Assembly: GCA_027491155.1 (NCBI GenBank) | Contig: JAIXWR010000021.1 | Coordinates: forward strand, 248,001-312,000 | Origin: Verrucomicrobiaceae bacterium | Lineage (GTDB): Bacteria; Verrucomicrobiota; Verrucomicrobiia; Verrucomicrobiales; Akkermansiaceae | DNA: 64,000 nucleotides | Reading direction: 5' to 3' | In this document: in pieces, positions 1 to 8,700 of the stretch | Layout: each line of letters begins with the position of its first letter | Numbering within the stretch: the first letter of the stretch is position 1 | Translations under genes and position numbers: made by a program | The notes under the pieces: model-generated | Seen by the model: the letters and a program-made list of their open reading frames with translations, nothing else | The model's database searches: none | Told to the model about the DNA's origin: nothing

Positions 1-690
1 CGGGATCATGCCGAAATCGACGGGTCCCAGCCGTTCGCCGATCTCGCGGAAGGCGGGGCACCACGCGCTGTCGCCGGCGTGCCAGAGCTTCACGCCGCCG
101 CCTTCCAGCAGCCAGCCGCACCAGTGGGCGCGGTTGCGGTCGAAGGGCGTGCGTGCCGTGAAGTGCTGGGCCGGGGTGGCGGTGGCGCGGATACCGGGCA
201 GGATCTCCCCGGAGCCGAACCACGAGACTTCTCGTACTTCGCGGAAGCCCTGTTTGCCGAGCCAGCCGGCATGGCCTTCCGGAACGAGCAGCGGCGTTTC
301 CTTGCCGAGGGTGCGGAGGGTCGCCAGGTCGAGGTGATCGTAGTGCGAATGGCTGAGCAGCACCGCGTCGATCTCCGGCAGTTCGTCCGCGCGGCAGGGT
401 GCCGGGACCTGGCGCTTGAGCGAGGGAAAGGGGAGCGGCGCGCAGTGGTCGGAGAAGACGGGATCCACCAAAAGGTTTCTCCCGCAGCCCTGCAGCAGGA
501 ATGACGCGTGGCCGAGCCAGGTGACTCGCCAGCCGTCCTGCGGAGCGCCTTCCAACGCGATGGGAACGGCGGGCGCGGGATGGTCGGGTGCCGCGGAAAG
601 CGGGTCCTTGGGCGCGATCCCGGCTTTCCAACGCAGCACGTCGCGGAAGCGGTGCTCGTCGTGAAGCCAGGGATTGGTGAAGCGGCGCAT
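1..690 (-). CDS. MBL-fold metal-dependent hydrolase, NAPE-PLD/UlaG-like (3' end outside window)
   Basis: The N-terminal 230 residues of a metallo-beta-lactamase-fold hydrolase read leftwards off the window edge. The metal-binding motif HSHYDH is at residues 114-119, preceded by the beta-strand WLGHASFLLQ (58-67) and the LLVDPVFSD strand, and followed by HWCGW and WHAGD, which is the order seen in the broad-substrate NAPE-PLD/UlaG-like MBL group. There is no signal peptide, so it is probably cytoplasmic. I chose the ATG at 688-690, just before the conserved RRFTNPW opening; the frame stays open a little further upstream. The substrate cannot be told from sequence, and the C-terminus lies outside the window. 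Confidence 0.85.
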   Translation of the reverse strand, partial: MRRFTNPWLHDEHRFRDVLRWKAGIAPKDPLSAAPDHPAPAVPIALEGAPQDGWRVTWLGHASFLLQGCGRNLLVDPVFSDHCAPLPFPSLKRQVPAPCRADELPEIDAVLLSHSHYDHLDLATLRTLGKETPLLVPEGHAGWLGKQGFREVREVSWFGSGEILPGIRATATPAQHFTARTPFDRNRAHWCGWLLEGGGVKLWHAGDSAWCPAFREIGERLGPVDFGMIP

Positions 691-774
691 CGCGGAGGAA
701 GCATCGGCGGGATCACAGGGCTGGCAAGCGCGGTGCCAAACGGAACGGCGCAGCCGTTCCGCTACGAGAGGTCG

Positions 775-808
775 AAAAAAAGCGCCCCGGCCCTTGCGGG
801 CCGGGGCG
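775..808 (-). terminator. Intrinsic terminator of the TSP3-type gene
   Basis: A perfect 11-bp GC-rich stem (783-793 with 798-808, loop TTGC) is followed on the minus strand by a run of T (bases 775-781 are A on the plus strand). It lies about 50 nt past the stop of the gene ending at 859. Confidence 0.85.
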
Positions 809-858
809 TTGCCGGTGGACCGCCGCAAGGGCGGGCCGTGGCGGGTTTTGAGGCAAGG

Positions 859-2286
859 TCATTCCCCCCCGGGAACCGTGCCTGAAAAGAAGAGGGTCGT
901 GCCCTGGGTGATGGTCACCGGCAAGCCGGTCACCGGGAAGTTCAACAGGAGGTCGTCGCCCTCGGGCTCGGCCTCGAAGCGGAGCTCGCCGCGGGTGCGG
1001 TCCGGATAGGCGATCACGGTGATGTTCCCGCGCGGAATGCCGCCCACGGCCACGCCGTAGGTGCCGGCCGGGACGCCTTCGATTTCCACTTCGAAGACGG
1101 TCACGCCCGCCAGTCCGACATCGATCTCTGCCTCGGCCTTGGCTTCCGCCGGCACGCCGGCCGCCCGGGTGAGGAGCCCGATGAAGGTGTGGTCGTGATG
1201 ATCGTCGTCGCCCGGCACCGGTGGCGGCGGCGGCGTGGGAATGACACCGCTGAACCAGGTGTTGCCGCCTTGCACGATGCTCACGGCCTCGCCGGCCACC
1301 GGGAAGGTCAGAGGCAGTTCGTCGTCTTCGAGGCTGCCGGTCTCGAACTCGGTCCTCCCACGGACTTCGTCGTCGTCCTGCCGCATCTTCAAGGTGCCGC
1401 GGACAACGCCACCAATGACGATGCCGTAGTCGCCGGCCGGGAAATCGCTGCCGCGGATCTTGAGTTCGATCTTGCCGGTCGCCATCGACTGGAGCTCGAC
1501 CTTGGCAGAGCTTCCGGCGGTCGCCGCCGGGCCGGGCGTGAGCTGGACCTCCTGCTCGATCTCGTCGTCCTCGTTGTGATGGTCGTCGTCGTCGTGATCC
1601 TCGATGCCGTCGTTGTTGTCGTCGTCGTCGTCCCGGTCATGCGCACCGTCGCCGTCGTCGTCCTTCTCGTCGTCCGCGGTGTTGTGCCTGCCGTCGCCGT
1701 CGATGTCGTCGTCATCGGTCACGCGGTTGCCGCGGGAGTCGCCGTCGATGTCGTCGTCCATCGAGTCGGAGGAATTGTCGCCGTCGATGTCGTCTTCCAA
1801 GAGGTCGTCGTCGTCGAGGCTGTCGCCGTCGATGTCGTCTTCCGAAAAGTCGTCGTCGAGCCGGCCGTCGCCATCCATGTCGCGTTCGGCGGGCGCGATG
1901 TCGGTGCGGGCGTCGCCGTCGGTGTCTGTTTCCCAAGCGCTGGAGTCGGTCTTGGCATCGCCATCGGTGTCGGTCTCGCCGAGCGAGTCGTCGGCCAGGC
2001 CGTCGTCGTCGATGTCGTTCTCGGCCGGGTTGTCGTTCTGGACATGGTCGCCGACGTATTGGCCGGCGTAGGGGCCGCTCCGGGCGATGCCTCCGTCGAC
2101 GTTCTCGTCGAGCGCGTTCGGGATGCCGTCGGCGTCCACGTCGGGATCGACGATGTTGGGAATGCCGTCCCCGTCGAGGTCGGGGGCGGTGCCGCCGGCA
2201 CGGGCGTCCAGTGCCGACAAGCCGAGCGCGGCGGCGGCGAGCAGCTTCAAGCCCGCGGGGATGCGGTTGAAGGATTTCGGTTTCAT
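859..2286 (-). CDS. Secreted thrombospondin type-3 repeat (calcium-binding) protein
   Basis: This 475-aa secreted protein starts at the ATG at 2284-2286, which gives a typical signal peptide (KPKSFNRIP, then a hydrophobic LLAAAALGLSALDARA stretch). Residues about 30-240 are a run of Asp-rich DxDxDG-type units (for example DLDGDGIPN, DPDVDADG, DIDGDS), the calcium-binding pattern of thrombospondin type-3 repeats. Two homologous beta-domains follow, each containing a YG(I/V)xxGGxxRG core. The Asp codons make the opposite strand a monotonous GTCGTC run, which produces spurious ORFs. It ends just before a strong terminator and follows the GloVer-repeat gene in the same direction (103-nt gap), so co-transcription is likely. 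A structural or adhesive surface role is inferred; no enzyme motif is visible. Confidence 0.8.
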   Translation of the reverse strand: MKPKSFNRIPAGLKLLAAAALGLSALDARAGGTAPDLDGDGIPNIVDPDVDADGIPNALDENVDGGIARSGPYAGQYVGDHVQNDNPAENDIDDDGLADDSLGETDTDGDAKTDSSAWETDTDGDARTDIAPAERDMDGDGRLDDDFSEDDIDGDSLDDDDLLEDDIDGDNSSDSMDDDIDGDSRGNRVTDDDDIDGDGRHNTADDEKDDDGDGAHDRDDDDDNNDGIEDHDDDDHHNEDDEIEQEVQLTPGPAATAGSSAKVELQSMATGKIELKIRGSDFPAGDYGIVIGGVVRGTLKMRQDDDEVRGRTEFETGSLEDDELPLTFPVAGEAVSIVQGGNTWFSGVIPTPPPPPVPGDDDHHDHTFIGLLTRAAGVPAEAKAEAEIDVGLAGVTVFEVEIEGVPAGTYGVAVGGIPRGNITVIAYPDRTRGELRFEAEPEGDDLLLNFPVTGLPVTITQGTTLFFSGTVPGGE

Positions 2287-2388
2287 CGTCTTGGGGGATT
2301 CCAAAGGTTCGGTGCTGCGCTCGGGGATGGAATAGTCGCGGACGGGGCGGGGCTGCAAAAGGATTGAAGTAACAGACTGGTAAGGAAT

Positions 2389-5300
2389 TCAGCGGGTGAC
2401 CCGCAGGCGGATGAAACGGCGGGGTGCGGAAGATACGGTGACGAGGTCGCGAACCGTCACGGATTTCACCGAGGCGTCCGGGGTTTCGCCGGAAAGGTAG
2501 CCGGGGCCGCTGAAAGGGCTGCCGTTCGTGCTGACGGCCAGCGGCGTCCACGGGCCGGCGGGGTTGGCGGTGGCTTCGACGGTCAGGGTGACGTCGTTGC
2601 GGGCGGGGTCGCGGGGGACGATGAGCTGGAGGAAACCGCCGGAGAGGCCGGACGGGAGCGCGGTGGCATCGGCCACGGTGGGCAGGGTGCCGAGGGCGTA
2701 TTCGAGCAGGTTTGCGCGGCCGTCCCGGTCGGGGTCGCCGTCGTCCGGCGCGGCGGGATTGCCGAGGTAGGTCATTTTCCAAGCCTCCAGCGGTCCGGTG
2801 GGGGTGAAGCCGGAGAGGACCCGCAGGCGGAGGAAGCGGCGGCGGGCGCCGGTGACCGGCACGAGGTCGCGGACGACGACCGATTTCAGCCCCGGGCCGG
2901 GGGTTTCGCCGGAAAGGTAGCCGGGGCCGGTAAAGGGGGAGCCGTTGAGGCTCGTGGCCAGCGGCGACCAGCCGGCGAGGTCCGCGCTGGCCTCGACGAT
3001 CATCACGACGTCGTTGCGGGCCGGATCGCGCGGGACGGTGAGGCGGAGGAAGCCCCCGGCGATGGAAGCGATCGTGGACCCGGCGGCATCGGGGAGGGTC
3101 GGGATCCTGCCCAGGGCGTATTCCACCACGTTTGCCAGCCCGTCGCGGTCGGGGTCGTCGTCATCGGAGGCGGCAGGCGAACCGAGGTACTGGGTTTTCC
3201 ACGCGGCAAGGGGGGAGCTGGCGGCGATGCGGAACAGCACGCCGCCGCCCGCCGGCCCGCCGCCCGGGGCGCTGCCGTGAATCGTGCCGTCCGCGGCCGT
3301 GGTCACCCCGGCGGTGAAGACGAGGCCCGCGCCGTTGTCGGCGCTCGCCCGGCCGTTGCTGCCGTCGAAGGCCGCCGCGAGCTGCAAGCCGCCGGCCGCG
3401 CTGTGGCGGAAGACCCCGCCGTTCCCGGGGGCCGTGGCGATGCCGAGGATGGAGCCGTCCGCGGCGGCGTGAAGCGCGCCGGCGGGGCTGGCGGCGGTGC
3501 TGCCGTCGAAGGACGCGATCACCGACCAGGTGTCGTTCGAGGGATCGAGCCGGAACAGCACGCCGGCATCCGCGGTGCCGCCTCTACTACAGGTCCCGTA
3601 GATGAAACCGTCGTTCCCCGGTGCCAGCCCGCCCTCCGGCAGCCGCGGGCCGGTGGCGGCGAAGTGGGCGATCACGGTGTAGGTACCGGTCGGCGAGATC
3701 TTGAAGAGCACGCCGTTGTCGCTGCTGCCGCCGCGGGCGGTGACGCCGTAGTAGTTCTGGTTCGGCGCGAGTGCCAGCGGGCCGCGCGGGCTGCTGCCGG
3801 GGGCGGTCCCGGCGGTTCCGGTGAAGGAGACGATGCGGGTGCGCACGCCGGCGGTGGTCACCTTGAAGACGGTGCCGCGCGCGCTGGTCCCGCCTTCACG
3901 GCCCACGCCGTAGAGCGCGCCGTCGGAGCCGTCGATCAAGGCCCCCTGCGGCAGGGCGCCGCCGGTGGAAGTGAAAGCATTCACCAGCGAAACGCCGCTG
4001 CCGGGCTGGTAGCGGAACGCCGAGCCGCGGCCGGAGGAGGCTCCCTGGCTGGCGACGCCGTAGTAGGATCCGCCTTTCAGCAGCAGGGCTCCGTCGGGCG
4101 TCGAGCCCGGGGTGCCGCCGAGCGCCGCGGCGACCGAAAGTCCTCCGCCCTGGCTCCACGACGCCAGGGTGCCGCCGCCACCGGATCCGCCGGCGGCCAG
4201 CGGGAAAAGCCAGCCGCCCGCGCCATCGGCGACCGGCGCGCCGGAGGGCATCCAGCCCGCGGGCGGCGACACGTTGGCGGTGACGGAGTAAGTCCCGGCG
4301 GCGTTGATTTTGAAGACCGTGCCGAGGTTTCCCGGACCCCCGGCCGAGGTCACGCCGTGGAAGAATCCGTTGCCGTCCGGCGTGAGCCCGGCGCGCGGTG
4401 AGGCTCCGGGAGTGGCTCCGCTTTCGCCGGTGAACGAGGCCAGCATGGTGAACGCCCCGCCGGTGGTAAGCGTGTAGATGCCGCCCCAGCCGGAGGTGCC
4501 GCCGGCCGCCACCGCGCCGAGCAGGGTGGTCGCGTCCGCCGCCACGAGCTCGCCCACCGGTTGCGATCCCACGAGATCGGCGAAGCTGCGGATCGACGTG
4601 AAGACCGGCGCGGCCGCGGTGCTGAGGCTGAACGCCGTGCCGAAGCCTTCCGTCCCGCCGAACTCGGTGGTGCCGTAAAGCAGGCCGTTGGAGTGGAGGA
4701 AGAGCCCGCCGGCCGGTCGCGAGCCGTTGGTGCCGGTGAAGTCGTGGAGCGCGGTGAAGGTGCCCGCGGTGGTGATCCGGAAGAGGGTGCCCATTCCCTG
4801 GGTCATGGCTTGAGTGGAAACCCCGCCGGTCCGCGTCACGCCGTAGAGCGTGTTGCCGCTGACTGCCAGCGCGCCGCGCGGTTCGCTGCCCTTGGTCGCG
4901 CCGGTCGTCCCGGTGAACTCCGCGAGCGTGGTGACCGCGCCGGCGGAGGTCATCTTGAAGACCGTGCCGAATCCGCCGGTCCCGCCCGCCGCCGTGGTGC
5001 CGTAGAAATTCCCGTCCGGGTGAAGCACCAGCGGCCCCGGGACCGAGCCTTTGGCCGTGCCGGCGGTGCCGGTGAAATCGACGAGCTTGGTGAACACCCC
5101 GGCCGCGGTGACCTTGAAGACGGTGCCGAAGCCGCCCGCGCCGCCCGCCGAGGTGGTCCCGTAGAAAGCGCCATCAGCGCCGAGAACCAGGCCGGCGGCA
5201 GGCCCGCTGCCGGGCACGGCACCGCCGCTGCCGGTGAAGGACACCACCGTTTCCACCGCGCCCGCCGCGGTCACGCGGAACACGCTGCCGAAGCCGTTCG

Positions 5301-5484
5301 CCCCGCCGCTGCTCGCCGTCCCGTAGCTTTCACCGCCGGCCGTCCGCAGCAGCCTGCCGGTGGCCTGCGTGCCGGGTCTTTGGAACGATGCCACCACCTC
5401 CAAGCCGGCGGAGGCCGGGAGTATCAGGAATAGCAGGCACGCGAAAGCGGCCGGCCAATTCCGTGATGGGTGGGGGGAACTCAT
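2389..5484 (-). CDS. GloVer tandem-repeat secreted protein with two C-terminal TSP3-like modules
   Basis: A 1031-aa secreted protein with a signal peptide (hydrophobic ACLLFLILPASA after a short basic start). Residues about 30-720 are more than ten tandem units of roughly 50-60 residues with the pattern YG-x-x-x-x-GG-x-x-x-x-GTVFK-x-T-x-AG, the signature of the choice-of-anchor tandem-repeat GloVer family found in Verrucomicrobia and Gloeobacter. The units are expected to form beta-propeller-like blades. The C-terminal 300 residues hold two copies of a module opening with (A/E)AWKxxYLGxPAA, then DPDRDG and EYALG, repeated about 155 residues apart. A surface or extracellular role is inferred. 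The gene is divergent from the helical-repeat gene at 5631. Confidence 0.85.
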   Translation of the reverse strand: MSSPHPSRNWPAAFACLLFLILPASAGLEVVASFQRPGTQATGRLLRTAGGESYGTASSGGANGFGSVFRVTAAGAVETVVSFTGSGGAVPGSGPAAGLVLGADGAFYGTTSAGGAGGFGTVFKVTAAGVFTKLVDFTGTAGTAKGSVPGPLVLHPDGNFYGTTAAGGTGGFGTVFKMTSAGAVTTLAEFTGTTGATKGSEPRGALAVSGNTLYGVTRTGGVSTQAMTQGMGTLFRITTAGTFTALHDFTGTNGSRPAGGLFLHSNGLLYGTTEFGGTEGFGTAFSLSTAAAPVFTSIRSFADLVGSQPVGELVAADATTLLGAVAAGGTSGWGGIYTLTTGGAFTMLASFTGESGATPGASPRAGLTPDGNGFFHGVTSAGGPGNLGTVFKINAAGTYSVTANVSPPAGWMPSGAPVADGAGGWLFPLAAGGSGGGGTLASWSQGGGLSVAAALGGTPGSTPDGALLLKGGSYYGVASQGASSGRGSAFRYQPGSGVSLVNAFTSTGGALPQGALIDGSDGALYGVGREGGTSARGTVFKVTTAGVRTRIVSFTGTAGTAPGSSPRGPLALAPNQNYYGVTARGGSSDNGVLFKISPTGTYTVIAHFAATGPRLPEGGLAPGNDGFIYGTCSRGGTADAGVLFRLDPSNDTWSVIASFDGSTAASPAGALHAAADGSILGIATAPGNGGVFRHSAAGGLQLAAAFDGSNGRASADNGAGLVFTAGVTTAADGTIHGSAPGGGPAGGGVLFRIAASSPLAAWKTQYLGSPAASDDDDPDRDGLANVVEYALGRIPTLPDAAGSTIASIAGGFLRLTVPRDPARNDVVMIVEASADLAGWSPLATSLNGSPFTGPGYLSGETPGPGLKSVVVRDLVPVTGARRRFLRLRVLSGFTPTGPLEAWKMTYLGNPAAPDDGDPDRDGRANLLEYALGTLPTVADATALPSGLSGGFLQLIVPRDPARNDVTLTVEATANPAGPWTPLAVSTNGSPFSGPGYLSGETPDASVKSVTVRDLVTVSSAPRRFIRLRVTR

Positions 5485-5564
5485 CGGAACGTGCTCGTCG
5501 CGGGAGGAAATGAGCTGTTCCTGCCGCGATTTGTCGAGTAGCTTCGCCGGGCGGCCCGGACGAT

Positions 5565-5580
5565 GTAACCGATCGGTTAC
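5565..5580. promoter_or_regulatory. Perfect 16-bp palindrome, candidate operator
   Basis: GTAACCGATCGGTTAC is a perfect palindrome in the 146-nt gap between two divergent genes, directly upstream of the -35 box at 5591. Its core TAACC-N4-GGTTA recurs at 9442-9455, upstream of the two-component genes. A dimeric regulator binding site is inferred. Confidence 0.5.
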
Positions 5581-5590
5581 GGAGATCCGG

Positions 5591-5620
5591 TTGCCCGCCC
5601 GGCTTGCCGCCCCCTAGCGT
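5591..5620 (+). promoter_or_regulatory. Predicted promoter, TTGCCC-18-TAGCGT
   Basis: TTGCCC at 5591-5596 and TAGCGT at 5615-5620 are 18 nt apart. The -10 box ends 10 nt before the ATG at 5631, so the transcript would have almost no leader. The arrangement recurs at other genes in the window. Confidence 0.5.
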
Positions 5621-5630
5621 CCCCACGGTC

Positions 5631-7082
5631 ATGAGACTCCCGCGAAACGGCTCCCCCGTCGCCAACGCCCTGTGGGTGCTGTGCGGGGTGGTCGTGGGCA
5701 CCGCCTTCACCGGCTGGATCGCCCCGGGAGTAAACACGCGGATTTCCGGGTCGCACGCTCCTGCAGGCGGTCCGGATTCAAAGCCGTCGGTCCGGGATGC
5801 TGCGCTCCAGGGCCGGACCGGCGGCCGAGCGTTGGACGCGGACGATGTCCCCGCGAGCAAGCTTTCCGACGCCCTCGCGCGCGGCGAGCATTTCCGCAAG
5901 GCCGGGGCCGAGGCCGCCCGCCGCGACATCGCGGCCGCGCTCCAGCAGGCCTACTCGATCACCAACCGCCAGGACCAGCTCGACTTCTACCGCGGTCTCT
6001 ACGGCGTCTGGTCGGAGGAAGATCCGGTGGCCGCGCTCGACAACGCGCAGGCCAGCTTCCCCGCCGGCCAGCTCCAGTCGGACACCATCGGCATCGCCAT
6101 GAACCGCTGGGCCGAAACGAACCCCCGCGAGGCATGGCTGTGGGCGGAGCAGAATCTAACAGGCCCGCTCAAGGACCGCGCGCTCACCGACCTGATGATC
6201 GGCTGGTCGCGCCGCTCGCCGGAGCAGGCGGCCGAATGGCTGCAAAGCACCGGCATGACCTCGCAGCCGCTGTTCAACGCGATCGGCGGCACTTGGGCCG
6301 ACAACGATCCCGCCGCGGCGGCGGAGTGGGCCAAGTCCCTGCCGGACGGCCAGGCGAAGGAGACCGCCAGCGTCGCCGTGGCCGGCAGCATCGCCGCGCA
6401 GGATCCGCCGAAGGCCGCCGAGATCTTCAAGGACGAGATCGCTTCCGGGGAGCAGCTCAACCTGGTCATCGCCATCGCCGACGTCTGGGCGTCCACCAAC
6501 CCGGCGGAGACCGCGGGCTGGATCGCGAAAATGGCGGAAGGCCCGGCCAAGGACGAAGCCGCCGCGACGCTCGCCACCGTCTGGGCCGCCAGCGACATCG
6601 GGGCCGCCGTGCAGTGGAGCAAGTCGATTTCCTCGCCCGAAACCCGCCGCGAGGTGGTCGCCCACATCGGCACCACCTGGGGCGCGATCGAGCCCGAGGC
6701 CGCGCTCGAATGGCTCGGCACCTTGCCCGCCGCCGAGGCCAGCGAGGGCATCGCCGGAGCGCTCTATTCCTGGGCCGGCACCGATCCGGTGGGCATGCGG
6801 GACTGGCTGGTGGAAACCCCGGCCAGCCCCTTCGGCGACCAGGCCCGCCGCAGCCTCGGCGACGTGCTGAGCGAAACCAACCTGCCCGACACGATGGATC
6901 TGGCGCTCGGCATGACCTCCGAGAAAGCCCGCAACGAGGCGCTCTCCCGCTATTTCCGCGAATGGCGCAAGCAGGACGACGAAGGCGCGCAGGACTGGCT
7001 CCAGACGAATTGGGAAAGCCTGCCGGAAAGCACCCGCGCCGAGCTGGCCGCCGAGCAATCGCGGGCCGTCGTGCCGCGGTGA
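5631..7082 (+). CDS. Membrane-anchored helical-repeat protein, function unknown
   Basis: A 483-aa protein with one N-terminal hydrophobic segment (ALWVLCGVVVGTAFTGWIAP, residues about 11-30) and then, from about residue 100, tandem alpha-helical units of roughly 33 residues. Each carries a core like W-x-x-x-(D/N)P-x-x-A-x-x-W, as in WADNDPAAAAEWAKSLP and WASTNPAETAGWIAKM. Such TPR/HEAT-like solenoids usually hold partners, and this one should face the periplasm. I chose the ATG at 5631 rather than the in-frame TTG at 5604, which would lie upstream of the predicted -10 box. I know of no defined function. The 379-aa protein at 27275 has a similar anchored architecture. Confidence 0.75.
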   Translation: MRLPRNGSPVANALWVLCGVVVGTAFTGWIAPGVNTRISGSHAPAGGPDSKPSVRDAALQGRTGGRALDADDVPASKLSDALARGEHFRKAGAEAARRDIAAALQQAYSITNRQDQLDFYRGLYGVWSEEDPVAALDNAQASFPAGQLQSDTIGIAMNRWAETNPREAWLWAEQNLTGPLKDRALTDLMIGWSRRSPEQAAEWLQSTGMTSQPLFNAIGGTWADNDPAAAAEWAKSLPDGQAKETASVAVAGSIAAQDPPKAAEIFKDEIASGEQLNLVIAIADVWASTNPAETAGWIAKMAEGPAKDEAAATLATVWAASDIGAAVQWSKSISSPETRREVVAHIGTTWGAIEPEAALEWLGTLPAAEASEGIAGALYSWAGTDPVGMRDWLVETPASPFGDQARRSLGDVLSETNLPDTMDLALGMTSEKARNEALSRYFREWRKQDDEGAQDWLQTNWESLPESTRAELAAEQSRAVVPR

Positions 7083-7160
7083 AACCGCCTTGGACTGCGG
7101 TGACTCGCCACCGCTTTCCCCGCGAAGCTCGCCGAGCCGGGATACCTTTCGTCTCAATGC

Positions 7161-7264
7161 CCAAGGAGCGGCGGACTCCGATCCGCCATGCCCAGGGTAA
7201 GCCGGCGAAAAGCGGTTCCCTCGGATCCTTGTCGAGTCATCGGCATGGCGGATCGGAGTCCGCC
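7161..7264. repeat. Inverted pair of a dispersed palindromic repeat
   Basis: Bases 7170-7192 and 7242-7264 are 23-nt exact reverse complements separated by 49 nt. The match extends imperfectly outwards by about 8 nt. Each copy itself contains a small GGCGGA/TCCGCC stem. A third copy lies at 12494-12524. The right arm forms the 3' end of the sensor-kinase reading frame. Confidence 0.75.
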
Positions 7265-8700
7265 ACTTCTTGATTCACCGGCCTCGACCTGGGGGGAATC
7301 GGGCACGACTCGTGGCTGCTTCCCGCACGAAGCTCGCCGCCAACCTCTTGGCCGACCCCCGGCAGCCGGAACTCGAACTCGATCCACCCGCCGTCCGCCC
7401 GGGCCAGCCGCAAGTCCCCGCCGTGGGCGCGGACCAGCTCGCGGGCGATGTTGAGCCCCAGCCCGTGGCCGCGGACGTTTTCGCCGACCGACGGGCCGCG
7501 GCGGAAGCGCTCGAAAATCTCCTCCCGCGCCTCCTCGGGGATCGCCTCGCCCGTGTTCGCCACGCCGACCACCGCCCAGCCGTCCACCTCGCGGGCCACG
7601 ATTTTCACGACGCCTCCTTCGGGCGTGTACTTCGCCGCATTCTCCACGAGGTTCTGCAAGACCAGCATGACCCGCCGCCGGTCGGCCTTCGCCAGCAGCG
7701 ACTCCGGCAATTCCTCCTCCACCCGGATCCCGCGGTCGTGGACCAGCGCCTGCAAGTCGTCTTCCGCCGCGGCGACCAGCGGGATCAAGTCGATCTCCTC
7801 CGCCTCCAGCGCCAGCCGCCCGGCATCCGCCTGGGCCAGCAGCAGCAGGTCGTCGATCAGCGCCGTCAGCCGCCGCGTCTGCTGCCGCAGCACCGCGATC
7901 TCCGCCGCCTGCGGACCCGTGAGACCCGTCTCGCGGGAAAGGTGGTCCAGTCCCGCGCGCAGCACCGCCACCGGGGTCTTGAGCTGGTGGGAAGCATCCG
8001 CCGAAAAGCGCGTCGCGGATTCATACGACGCCTGCAAGCGGTCGAAGCTGCGGTTGAGCACCTCCGTCAGCCGCGCGATCTCGTCGTTGGTCGGCGGCAT
8101 CGGCAGCCGCTCCTGCGGGGCCGCGGCGCTGATCCGGTCCGCCGCCGCACTGAGGTCCGCGACCGGCGCCACCGCCCGCCGGCCGAGCCAATGGCCGCCG
8201 AAGAAGACCACCAGCCCGACCACCGGCAGCGAGAACAGCAGCCCGCGCCGCAGGTCCCGCTGGAAGCGCTCGATCGTCCCGAGCCGCGTGCCGATGTGGA
8301 CCAGATACGGCCCTTGCTGCCAGGTCCCGATCCGGCAATTCCTTCCGAACAACTCGACCGTCCGCGTTTGCCCCGGCTCGCCCTCCAGCCGCACGCCCCG
8401 CAGGTTCGGCGACTCGTAGAGGATCTGGCCTTCGGGCCCCTCCACCAGCAGATAGCGGGTCTGCAGGGAAAGCGGGATGAACTTCCGGGCCAGCGGCCGC
8501 CGCGGGTCCACCGGCGCGCCCTTGAAGTTCTGCAAGTCGCGCAGGAACTCGTCGGAGTCGTTCTCCAGGGTCTCGTCGAGCTGCGCGATCTGGTGGAAAT
8601 ACAGCACCGGCATCAGGACCGCCGCGCCCGCCACCAGGGCCACCATGGTGAGCAGCGCCGCATAGACGCCGACCTTCACCTTGAGCGACCATTTCTTCAT
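7237..8700 (-). CDS. Sensor histidine kinase of a two-component system
   Basis: A 487-aa inner-membrane histidine kinase. TM1 is at about 10-33, a periplasmic sensor loop at 34-152, TM2 at 153-170, and HAMP at about 172-228. The phospho-acceptor motif SHQLKTPV has His238. The ATPase domain has the N box (NLVENAAKY, 350-358), G1 (ANTGEAIPEE) and G2 (GHGLGLNIA, 411-419). The start ATG (8698-8700) overlaps the stop of the response-regulator gene as ATGA, indicating translational coupling. The last dozen residues (NQEVADSDPPCR) and the stop codon come from a copy of the dispersed repeat, so the original C-terminus has probably been replaced. The signal sensed is unknown. Confidence 0.9.
   Translation of the reverse strand: MKKWSLKVKVGVYAALLTMVALVAGAAVLMPVLYFHQIAQLDETLENDSDEFLRDLQNFKGAPVDPRRPLARKFIPLSLQTRYLLVEGPEGQILYESPNLRGVRLEGEPGQTRTVELFGRNCRIGTWQQGPYLVHIGTRLGTIERFQRDLRRGLLFSLPVVGLVVFFGGHWLGRRAVAPVADLSAAADRISAAAPQERLPMPPTNDEIARLTEVLNRSFDRLQASYESATRFSADASHQLKTPVAVLRAGLDHLSRETGLTGPQAAEIAVLRQQTRRLTALIDDLLLLAQADAGRLALEAEEIDLIPLVAAAEDDLQALVHDRGIRVEEELPESLLAKADRRRVMLVLQNLVENAAKYTPEGGVVKIVAREVDGWAVVGVANTGEAIPEEAREEIFERFRRGPSVGENVRGHGLGLNIARELVRAHGGDLRLARADGGWIEFEFRLPGVGQEVGGELRAGSSHESCPIPPRSRPVNQEVADSDPPCR

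Noticed and set aside
1189-2367. Plus-strand frames made of GTC/TCG repeats
   Set aside because: They are the complement of Asp-rich TSP3 repeats of the minus-strand gene and give Val- or Ser-only peptides.
2389-5484. Regularly spaced repeats that could be mistaken for a CRISPR array
   Set aside because: The repeats are diverged, about 150-180 nt long, in frame and translate to GloVer units; no cas genes are present.
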